A stretch of 64,000 bases of DNA from positions 16,202-80,201 of the forward strand of contig JAJECC010000129.1 of the NCBI GenBank assembly GCA_022822205.1, in the 5' to 3' direction. Made by a program: the position numbers and the translations under genes. Positions within the stretch are counted from its first letter, which is position 1, and each line of letters opens with the position of its first letter. Below are positions 18,427 to 24,065 of this stretch, in pieces. The notes beneath the pieces were generated by a model, which was not told where the DNA came from, made no database searches, and was given only the letters and a program-made list of their open reading frames with translations. The DNA is from Rhodospirillales bacterium. Lineage in GTDB: Bacteria > Pseudomonadota > Alphaproteobacteria > Rhodospirillales > UBA2165.

Positions 18427-19122
18427 TTAACGACGGTGCCCCGGCTGGGGGGCGCACCGGTTGAGTCCGGCGATGGCTTTTTCCGAGGTCGACACCCATC
18501 CGAAGATGCCGCCCTGGGCCTTGATCATGTCGATGCCGACACGCTGGAATTCCGGAAAATACGACCCGACGCAGTCTTCCAGGACCAGGCACTCGTAGCC
18601 CCGGTCGTTGGCTTCGCGTACGGTCGTGTGGACGCAGACCTCGGTGGTCACGCCGCAAACGATGATCGTGCGGATGTCGTTGTTGCGGAGCATGAGCTCC
18701 AGATCGGTTTCGTAAAACGCGCCCTTGCCGGACTTGTCGATGACCGGTTCGCCGGGTTTCGGCGCGAGTTCGGGAATGATCCCGTGACCCGGTTCGCCGC
18801 GGATCAAAATGCGCCCCATGGGCCCCTCGGCGCCGATGCCGGTCTCGAGCCCGCCCCGGGCGAGCTTGGCCGGCGGCGCGTCGGCGAGGTCGGGACGATG
18901 GCCTTCGCGCGTGTGCATTACCAGAAGACCGGCTTCGCGCGCGGCGGCGAGAACACGTTGGCAGGGACCGATGGCGGCGCGGAGAAGGGAGACGTCGTTG
19001 CCCAGCATTTCGCCGAACCCGCCGGGCTCCAAAAAGTCGCGCTGCATGTCGATGATCAGCAGCGCCGTCGTCTTGCGCTCAAATTCCAGCGCGTAGGGTT
19101 CGGCGTCGAAGGCGAATGGCAT
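18427..19122 (-). CDS. Cysteine hydrolase, isochorismatase family, close to biuret amidohydrolase
   Basis: 231 residues. The catalytic triad of the family is present: Asp25 in LLIIDMQRDF, Lys133 in DKSGKGAF and Cys163 in CGVTTEVCVHTT. HTREGHRPDLAD (about 70-81), GRILIRGEPGHGIIPEL and REANDRGYECLVLEDC are, from memory of the family, very like Rhizobium biuret hydrolase BiuH and the related RutB ureidoacrylate amidohydrolase. It would hydrolyse a ureide amide in the cytoplasm, releasing ammonia or carbamate. The ATG at 19122 follows a GGAGGGGG site. Biuret itself is not certain, since no allophanate hydrolase is visible. Confidence 0.87.
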   Translation of the reverse strand: MPFAFDAEPYALEFERKTTALLIIDMQRDFLEPGGFGEMLGNDVSLLRAAIGPCQRVLAAAREAGLLVMHTREGHRPDLADAPPAKLARGGLETGIGAEGPMGRILIRGEPGHGIIPELAPKPGEPVIDKSGKGAFYETDLELMLRNNDIRTIIVCGVTTEVCVHTTVREANDRGYECLVLEDCVGSYFPEFQRVGIDMIKAQGGIFGWVSTSEKAIAGLNRCAPQPGHRR

Positions 19123-19323
19123 GCCCCCTCCAGATGACCAAGTGCATCCTCCCTCCCAGCAGCGGGAACCGTAACATTCCCGCCGTCGAATAACCACAGA
19201 AACGTCATGATCGTATCTGGATATCCAGCGTCCGGACTCGATGAAGTGATTCCCGTTTTTGCGGATTGATGTTTCAAGCTTTTGCCCTCTCCTCACTCAC
19301 CCGCAAGTCGTCATCACCGGGCC

Positions 19324-19345
19324 GGTCAATTCGTCCGAATTGACC
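19324..19345. repeat. 22-bp palindrome, copy 1
   Basis: Arms GGTCAATTCG and CGAATTGACC around a central TC. An identical copy in the same orientation is at 23454-23475, on the far side of the island. Here it is embedded in the expanded REP-like element. Confidence 0.85.
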
Positions 19346-19387
19346 GTATTTGACCCGGTGATCCACGTTTGGCGGTCGGCGATACAT

Positions 19388-19444
19388 GTGGATGGCCGGC
19401 CTACGCCGTCCGAAAGTCGGCTTCGGCCGACTGAAGGCCGGGTC
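19388..19444 (+). repeat. 57-bp direct repeat, copy 1
   Basis: From gtggatggccggcctacgcc to ctgaaggccgggtc. It is identical over 57 bases and in the same orientation to 23351-23407. It contains an internal inverted repeat, AGTCGGC TT CGGCCGACT-like, so it can fold. The two copies bracket the recombinase, lipoprotein and Slam genes. Confidence 0.88.
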
Positions 19445-19482
19445 CTTGCCCGGCCATGACGAAATTCAATTGAGTCCGGACC

Positions 19483-19540
19483 CTATTCCCGGAGAGTTGC
19501 GGCGTAGGCCCGCCAGCCGCCGCTCTCCCGGCGCCCCGTC
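19483..19540 (-). pseudogene. Duplicated 3' end of the gamma-glutamylcyclotransferase-like gene
   Basis: Read on the minus strand, this ends GGWRAYAATLRE then TAG. The intact gene at 23506-23886 ends FGDWRAYAATLRD then TAG. The 21 bases at 19496-19516 are identical to 23519-23539, and similarity continues past the stop into caattgagt (19467-19475 and 23490-23498). Upstream of about 19530 the match is lost. It is a fragment with no start, probably left when the island inserted. Confidence 0.7.
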
Positions 19541-19552
19541 GGGATAATTCTT

Positions 19553-19600
19553 CATAACAGAATTGATATTAGTTCATAACAACTCTGTTATCTGTTACCG
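19553..19600. promoter_or_regulatory. AT-rich cluster of ATAACAG motifs
   Basis: Four related heptamers within 48 bp: ATAACAG and ATAACAA on the plus strand, then CTGTTAT and CTGTTAC, which are the same motif on the minus strand. The outer pair forms an exact 8-bp inverted repeat (ATAACAGA at 19554-19561, TCTGTTAT at 19584-19591). The local base composition is far more AT-rich than the surroundings. It looks like a multi-site protein-binding region, either an operator or accessory sites for the recombinase; which one is not known. Confidence 0.5.
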
Positions 19601-19712
19601 TCAATTTCTGAGTTTTATGACGGCGTCGCTTTCGTCAGGGTTGTCGCGCCCGTCGCGCATGCTGGCGGCACGCCGTTTCCGGGAGGCGCCGAGCCGCTTG
19701 CTCCGGCGCCGG

Positions 19713-19746
19713 ATTACGCGCGATAGCTGTCGCTATCGCGCGTAAT
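19713..19746 (+). repeat. loxP-like recombination site, copy 1
   Basis: 34 bp with loxP geometry: left arm ATTACGCGCGATA, spacer GCTGTCGC, right arm TATCGCGCGTAAT. The 13-bp arms are perfect inverted repeats, and the spacer is asymmetric in its central TGTC. The arms are identical to those at 21086-21119. It lies 318 bp beyond the stop codon of the Cre-like gene. There is no T tract, so a terminator is unlikely. Function is inferred from architecture and proximity. Confidence 0.78.
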
Positions 19747-19910
19747 GTTGTCAAGACTCCTCTCGCATCGGCGGTAGGCCGCACCCGCGGCAAGGCACGC
19801 CATCCCGCCTCAATTGCCGATAACCCGTTGAACCGCCGTCATTTTATTGGGATCTGCCAGCCGCCCGCGGCGATGCCGCCGGAACGCCGGGCTCGCCGGC
19901 CACGCCGAAT

Positions 19911-19925
19911 ATTACGCTCGATAGC
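19911..19925 (+). repeat. Degenerate lox-like half-site
   Basis: ATTACGCTCGATAGC matches the left half of the site at 19713 (ATTACGCGCGATAGC) in 14 of 15 bases, but no right arm follows. It lies inside the segment bounded by the two full sites. It may be a decayed third site or a single monomer-binding site. Confidence 0.45.
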
Positions 19926-19993
19926 ATTTTCCGAATCCGCGCCCGTGACGCCCGCGCGACCCGGATTGGGCCGCCGATCCGCCGCCGCAAGCC

Positions 19994-20060
19994 GTCATCA
20001 CCGGGCCCGGACCCGGTGATCCACGTGGATGGCCGGGTCCTTGCCCGGCCATGACGAAAT
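19994..20060. repeat. REP-like palindromic element, compact copy
   Basis: 67 bp from gtcatcaccgggcccgg to cccggccatgacgaaat, built from two nested palindromes: caccgggcccggacccggtg and tggatggccgggtcc...cccggcca. Such elements are scattered in alphaproteobacterial intergenic regions. It ends 5 bp before the stop codon of the recombinase gene and could serve as its transcript end. The expanded relative is at 19310-19465. Confidence 0.7.
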
Positions 20061-20064
20061 CATT

Positions 20065-21048
20065 CTATGCCCGCCCCTGAATCCGCGCCAACTGCGCCGC
20101 GCCGCTGCGCCGGGCCAGCAATCGCTCGCCGTAGCGGTTCACCATCGCGGTGGACTTCCACCGCCCGGCATGGAGGATCGCCGGCAGCTCGATGCCGGCG
20201 GCGACCATGTCCTGGGCCGCGCCCACCCGCGCGCTGTGCCCCGAGAGGCCCCCGGCCACCGCTTCCGGCAGGCCGGCCTCCCGCGCCATCGCCTTGAAGA
20301 TGCGCGGCACCTGGCAGGGATGGAGCCCCTCGCCGATCCGCCCGCCCTTGCCGACCGAACGGAACAGCCGCCCGTCCTCGATTCCGGCGCGGCCGAGCCA
20401 CGCGCGCACCAGCCGGACGGTGTCCGGGCCGATCCAGACGATCTCGCCCCCGCCCTCGCCGTCGGTCTTGGACCGGCGCACCAGCAGGCTGCCGTCGCCC
20501 TGTAATTCCACAAGCAGGTCAACGGCTTGCAGCGATACCAGTTCGGCCCGCCGCAGCATCGCGTCGTAGGCGACGGCAAGCAGCGCGCGGTTGCGGTCGT
20601 CGATCAGCCTGCCGCCGGCGGCCTCCAGCAGGCGCAGTCGCAACGGCCAGGTCAGTCCCGTGGCCTGCTCCTGGCGCCGCCCCTTCTTCCGGTGCATGCG
20701 CTTGAGCGCAAGGCACACGAGCGGACTCTTCACCGTCTTCTCCAGTCCGAGCGCCCGGTGGGCGATGGCGATGCTGGTGACGTAACGGCGCACCGTGGCC
20801 GGCGCCCTGGTTTCGGCCATGGAATCGACGAAGGCGGCAACGGTCTCGGGCTTCGCCGGCAGCGCCCTTTCCCCGTGTTCGGCGCACCATTCGGCGAAGA
20901 TGGCGAGATCGGACCTGAGCGCCCGTTCGGTGTTGCGGCTGAACGCGCCGCTCGCCGCCCGCGCGAACTGCTGGAGCTGCTCCGCGAGCGCCGCCCCGCG
21001 TTCGGTTCCCGGCTCCCCACAGGGGTCGACCTGGGGTTCGAGATACAT
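20065..21048 (-). CDS. Cre-like tyrosine recombinase
   Basis: 327 residues from the ATG at 21048 (MYLEPQVDPCGEPG), supported by GGAGG 8 bases upstream; a GTG nine codons earlier is possible. An N-terminal helical core-binding domain (about 20-120) precedes the catalytic domain. Catalytic residues in this numbering are Arg166 (AMLRRAEL), Lys194 (RRSKTD), His271 and Arg274 (GHSARVGAA), Trp297 (AGRWKS) and the nucleophile Tyr306 (NRYGERL). The GHSARVGAA...DM..AG block and the layout match phage P1 Cre. Two 34-bp loxP-like sites flank the gene, 38 bp before its start and 318 bp after its stop. Plasmid and phage Cre relatives resolve or invert DNA between such sites. Confidence 0.93.
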   Translation of the reverse strand: MYLEPQVDPCGEPGTERGAALAEQLQQFARAASGAFSRNTERALRSDLAIFAEWCAEHGERALPAKPETVAAFVDSMAETRAPATVRRYVTSIAIAHRALGLEKTVKSPLVCLALKRMHRKKGRRQEQATGLTWPLRLRLLEAAGGRLIDDRNRALLAVAYDAMLRRAELVSLQAVDLLVELQGDGSLLVRRSKTDGEGGGEIVWIGPDTVRLVRAWLGRAGIEDGRLFRSVGKGGRIGEGLHPCQVPRIFKAMAREAGLPEAVAGGLSGHSARVGAAQDMVAAGIELPAILHAGRWKSTAMVNRYGERLLARRSGAAQLARIQGRA

Positions 21049-21085
21049 ATGTGCGCCTCCGGTCCGTCCAATCACGAGCCCGCAG

Positions 21086-21119
21086 ATTACGCGCGATAGC
21101 GACAGTTATCGCGCGTAAT
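21086..21119 (-). repeat. loxP-like recombination site, copy 2 (inverted relative to copy 1)
   Basis: Arms ATTACGCGCGATA and TATCGCGCGTAAT, identical to copy 1, around the spacer GCGACAGT. Reverse-complemented, this spacer is ACTGTCGC, which differs from copy 1 (GCTGTCGC) only at the outermost base, so the two sites point in opposite directions. It lies between the divergent recombinase (ATG at 21048) and lipoprotein (ATG at 21179), where both promoters are expected, so recombinase binding could also regulate them. Confidence 0.78.
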
Positions 21120-21178
21120 CCAACGGTCGGCGCGCCTGCCCGGCTTCCCTCAACCTAAAATCCAGGAACGATATCAAA

Positions 21179-22027
21179 ATGACAAAGACGTTTGGTTTGT
21201 TTGGCGCGGTTGCGGTTCTCGCGGCGGCGACGGCGCTCTCGGGCTGCGGCGGAGGCGGGGGCGGCGGCGGGTTCGGCGTGGCGGGGAGTTTGGGAAAACA
21301 GCCCAGCCTCACGGCCGGCGGCGTGAGGGCCAGCATGGCCAACACCGGAAGCGGTGTCGGAAACACCACGATTCTTATCCGCACAGTGGGCGGCATATCC
21401 TGGTCTCACGACCCGACCAACGAGCTGGCCGCGCCGTCCGGCTGGGTCGCGGAGACGAAACTGAACGCTCCGCCCGCCGTCGCCACCCATCGCTTCCACG
21501 CGGTCACCGATTACAACACGGACGGCGACAACGACTATCTCGCCTACGGGTTCTGGAGCCGGAATGTCCCCGACACCCTGGACGCGAGCGGTTTCCGGTC
21601 TTTCTTCTACGGGAACATGCCCTATGCCGGCAATGTCCTGACCCTGCCCGTTACGACCGTGACCTATACCGGGGGCGCCGCGGGCGTATACAACAAAGTG
21701 GGCACCTCCGACTACGGGCATTTCAAGGCGAATTTCCAACTGCGGGCGAGCTTCGGCCCCCTGGGGAACGTCAACGCATCGCTAACGGGCATTGAAGGGA
21801 ACAACGGCGCGGGCACCGGAATTAATGATATAAGCAACATGATCGCCAGTCTCTCCCGCACCGGATTTACCGGGACGCACACTTACGGTGGCCGCTGGGG
21901 CGGGCTATTCTTCGGGCCGTCCGGCACTACTCCGACCGGCGTCGCGGGCTGGTTCGAGAAGCTGACCGGCCACAACTCCGCTGATGACGCCTTCAGCCTG
22001 CACGGAACCTTCGGCGCAACGAGGTAG
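21179..22027 (+). CDS. Slam-dependent type surface lipoprotein with TbpB-like C-terminal barrel
   Basis: 282 residues. A lipoprotein signal peptide ends in the lipobox LSGC with Cys23 as the lipidation site, followed by eight glycines, a flexible anchor. The C-terminal region (about 215-282: GTHTYGGRWGGLFFGPSG, then GWFEKLTG and a final GTFGATR) resembles the small eight-stranded barrel domain of transferrin-binding protein B and other Slam clients. A Slam gene starts 30 bp downstream, strongly suggesting export to the outer face of the outer membrane. The middle region has no match I recognise, so its ligand (heme, metal protein or host factor) is unknown. Confidence 0.8.
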   Translation: MTKTFGLFGAVAVLAAATALSGCGGGGGGGGFGVAGSLGKQPSLTAGGVRASMANTGSGVGNTTILIRTVGGISWSHDPTNELAAPSGWVAETKLNAPPAVATHRFHAVTDYNTDGDNDYLAYGFWSRNVPDTLDASGFRSFFYGNMPYAGNVLTLPVTTVTYTGGAAGVYNKVGTSDYGHFKANFQLRASFGPLGNVNASLTGIEGNNGAGTGINDISNMIASLSRTGFTGTHTYGGRWGGLFFGPSGTTPTGVAGWFEKLTGHNSADDAFSLHGTFGATR

Positions 22028-22057
22028 ACGGGACGGCGGACAGGGCGGGATCGTCCG

Positions 22058-23335
22058 ATGCGCCGGACCTCGCGGGCCCTGGCGGCGGCCGCGCTCCTGC
22101 TCTCACTCGCCGGCGGCTGGGCGCAGGCGGCCCAGCCCGAAGACGAAACGGGCGCGCTGTTCCGCGCCGGCATGACGGCGCTGCGGGCGGCGGACGGACA
22201 GGCGGAGGGCGGCGAACGCGACGGCCTGCTCGACGAGGCGGTCACCGTCTTCCGGGCCATCCTGCACGACCGTCCGGAACTGGTGCGGGTGCGCCTCGAA
22301 CTGGCGCGCGCCTTCTACCTCAAGGGCGATGACCAACTGGCGCGCGGCCATTTCGAGCGGGTGCTGGCGGGCGGCCCGCCGCCGGCGGTGGCGGCGAACG
22401 TGCGCCGCTACCTCGCCGCCATCCGCGAGCGCCGCCGCTGGACGACCCACCTGGGCGCCACCGTCTCCGGGGACTCCAATATCGGCTCGGCCTCCGACGC
22501 GGAGACCGTGTCCCTCTTCGGCCTGCCGTTCCGCACCGATCCGGATGCGCGGCCGGTCTCGGGGACGGGCGTGTCGATCCGGGGCGGCGGCGAGTACCAG
22601 CATCCCCTGTCGCCCCGTCTCCGGCTCCGCATCGGCGCCGACGCGGCGCGCCGGGAGTATGCCGGGAGCCGCTTCGACGGGACCGACATCGCCGTTCATG
22701 CGGGGCCGCGGCGGCTTTTCGGCCCGCGCGCCGAGGCGAGCCTGCTGGCGACCGCGTCGCGCCGGTCGGCGGGCGGACGGCCGCGGTCCCGCGGCCTCGG
22801 CCTGCGCGCGGAAGCCCGGCAGCGCCTCTCGCCCACCGTCCGCGCGGACCTGTGGGCCTCGTGGGAGGACCGGGTCTTCGCGACCCGCTCCGGCTATGAC
22901 GGGTATGACGGCCCGGTCACGCGGCTGGGCCTGCATATGGCGTGGCTGCCCGCGCCCCAGGCGCTCGTGGAAGGGGCGGCGGGCTACGACCGGGAGCGGC
23001 CGAAGGCGAAGTCGCGGCGCAACAGGACGCCCTGGGGCCGCCTCGGCGCGTCGGCCATGCTGCCCCGGGGCTTCACCCTCGGCGGGAGCCTGGAACTGCG
23101 CCGCACCCGCTACGAGGAAGGCGAGTGGTACGATCTGGCGAGGCTGCTCACCCCCGGCGGCGCCCCGCGCCGCGACCTCACCCGCATCTGGCGGCTGACG
23201 GGCGGCAACCGCGGCTGGACCCTGTTCGGGTTCAGCCCCCGGCTCGCGCTGGTCCGGGAGTCCCGGGAGACCAACGCGCAGCTTCACGACTACGCGAAGA
23301 CCCGCCTCGAGCTGCTTTTCCACCGGGAGTTCTGA
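22058..23335 (+). CDS. Surface lipoprotein assembly modifier (Slam), TPR plus DUF560 barrel
   Basis: 425 residues. A signal peptide (about 1-25, ending AQAAQ) is followed by a TPR-like helical domain (about 35-140, with VFRAILHDRPELVRVRLELA and AFYLKGDDQLARGHFERVL) and an outer-membrane barrel of the DUF560 type starting HLGATVSGDSNIGSASDA and ending in the aromatic residue of FHREF. In Neisseria, Slam moves TbpB-type lipoproteins across the outer membrane. It lies directly after the predicted client lipoprotein and is probably co-transcribed with it. The barrel is rich in Arg and in third-position G/C, as elsewhere in the window. Confidence 0.87.
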   Translation: MRRTSRALAAAALLLSLAGGWAQAAQPEDETGALFRAGMTALRAADGQAEGGERDGLLDEAVTVFRAILHDRPELVRVRLELARAFYLKGDDQLARGHFERVLAGGPPPAVAANVRRYLAAIRERRRWTTHLGATVSGDSNIGSASDAETVSLFGLPFRTDPDARPVSGTGVSIRGGGEYQHPLSPRLRLRIGADAARREYAGSRFDGTDIAVHAGPRRLFGPRAEASLLATASRRSAGGRPRSRGLGLRAEARQRLSPTVRADLWASWEDRVFATRSGYDGYDGPVTRLGLHMAWLPAPQALVEGAAGYDRERPKAKSRRNRTPWGRLGASAMLPRGFTLGGSLELRRTRYEEGEWYDLARLLTPGGAPRRDLTRIWRLTGGNRGWTLFGFSPRLALVRESRETNAQLHDYAKTRLELLFHREF

Positions 23336-23350
23336 GGCAGCCCCAGGTCC

Positions 23351-23407
23351 GTGGATGGCCGGCCTACGCCGTCCGAAAGTCGGCTTCGGCCGACTGAAGG
23401 CCGGGTC
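23351..23407 (+). repeat. 57-bp direct repeat, copy 2
   Basis: Identical over 57 bases and in the same orientation to 19388-19444. It starts 15 bp after the Slam stop codon. Here it is followed by gcagcttgtcc instead of the cttgcccggccatgac that completes the REP-like element in copy 1, so this copy is detached from its REP context. Confidence 0.88.
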
Positions 23408-23453
23408 GCAGCTTGTCCTCCGGCCGGCGAAGCCGGTCCGGTGGGTCCGGCTC

Positions 23454-23475
23454 GGTCAATTCGTCCGAATTGACC
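23454..23475. repeat. 22-bp palindrome, copy 2
   Basis: Identical to 19324-19345: arms GGTCAATTCG and CGAATTGACC around TC. It lies 30 bp before the stop of the minus-strand gene at 23506 and could form a hairpin at the 3' end of that transcript. Confidence 0.85.
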
Positions 23476-23505
23476 TTACATGACGCAATCAATTGAGTAC
23501 CGACC

Positions 23506-23886
23506 CTAGTCCCGAAGGGTTGCGGCGTAGGCCCGCCAGTCGCCGAATTCGGAGATGTCCTTGTGCCCGGCCTCGGCGATATCACGGGGAAACAGGATGC
23601 CGTCGACCACGCCGCCGTTCTCCAGCTTGACCGGGCCGCAGTAAAGGTGAGGCGGCTCCCCGGCCTCGACCTTCTCCCAGATTTCGTCGCTCATCCGGTA
23701 CATTTCGCCGGCGACCGAGACGCCGCCTTCATCGACCTCGAACATGCCGGGATGGACGTCGCCGATGGAGTAGAGGCGGTAAACCGGCGCGGTTCGGCAC
23801 TCGCCCATGAACTCGGCGCCCGCCAGATTGGGATGCAGGGCGAGTCCCCGCATGAGGGTGCCGTTGACGAACAGTTCCTTGGTCAT
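23506..23886 (-). CDS. Gamma-glutamylcyclotransferase-like protein, related to allophanate hydrolase C-terminal domain
   Basis: 126 residues starting MTKELFVNGTLMRGLALHPNL. The NGTLMRG start and the VYRLYSIGDVHPGMFEV and VSVAGEMYRM segments belong to the GGCT/AIG2-like fold. Stand-alone proteins of this type resemble the C-terminal domain of allophanate hydrolase (AtzF), which decarboxylates N-carboxyurea-type intermediates. It is on the same strand as the ureide cluster, and its 3' end is duplicated at 19483-19540, so it may once have been next to that cluster. Catalytic role uncertain. Confidence 0.75.
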   Translation of the reverse strand: MTKELFVNGTLMRGLALHPNLAGAEFMGECRTAPVYRLYSIGDVHPGMFEVDEGGVSVAGEMYRMSDEIWEKVEAGEPPHLYCGPVKLENGGVVDGILFPRDIAEAGHKDISEFGDWRAYAATLRD

Positions 23887-23980
23887 GGCGTGTTCCGAAT
23901 GCTTGCCGCCCCGATAGGGAAATAGACTATCCGGGCCGGAAGCAAAATAGAATCGTCGAGACGGGCGGTCGGCGCAATTC

Positions 23981-24008
23981 TTGACTCCGACCCGCCGCGC
24001 GCTATCAC
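23981..24008 (+). promoter_or_regulatory. Likely fabD promoter
   Basis: TTGACT and TATCAC separated by 16 bp, starting 85 bp before the fabD ATG in the 179-bp gap divergent from the gene at 23506. The -35 is strong and the -10 moderate. It probably drives fabD-fabG and perhaps the genes beyond. Confidence 0.55.
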
Positions 24009-24065
24009 TGTCGCAAAATTCATCCACGCCCGTCCCGGGCGGCGCTTCACATAGACAGGATCGTC

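Larger units (their letters stand above)
19310..19465. repeat. REP-like palindromic element, expanded copy
   Basis: It starts gtcatcaccgggcc and ends cccggccatgacgaaat, exactly like the 67-bp element at 19994-20060. Three extra blocks interrupt it: a 22-bp palindrome plus a few bases, about 21 bp after gatccacg, and about 42 bp inside tggatggccg/ggtcc. The outer arms (gtcatcaccgg, ccatgac) are partly complementary, as in alphaproteobacterial REP/RPE-type repeats. Confidence 0.7.
19123..20064. other. Non-coding left part of the island (942 bp)
   Basis: No credible gene. From left to right it holds an expanded REP-like palindrome (19310-19465), a duplicated 3' end of the gene at 23506 (19483-19540), an AT-rich cluster of ATAACAG motifs (19553-19600), a loxP-like site (19713-19746), a degenerate half-site (19911-19925) and a second REP-like palindrome (19994-20060). 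The first about 180 bp should hold the promoter of the ureide cluster; I see no clear -35/-10 pair there. Confidence 0.7.

Noticed and set aside
18427..19122. Isochorismatase proper (enterobactin pathway)
   Set aside because: The HTREGHRPDLAD and REANDRGYECL segments and the ureide neighbours place it with biuret/ureidoacrylate hydrolases; no siderophore genes are present.
19713..19746. Reading the two 34-bp palindromes as transcription terminators
   Set aside because: Neither has a T tract on either strand. Their arms are identical over 13 bp with an 8-bp asymmetric spacer and they flank a Cre-like gene, which fits recombination sites better.
19310..23540. Island as a prophage or transposon
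   Set aside because: There are no phage structural, replication or transposase genes. The only mobility gene is the Cre-like recombinase.
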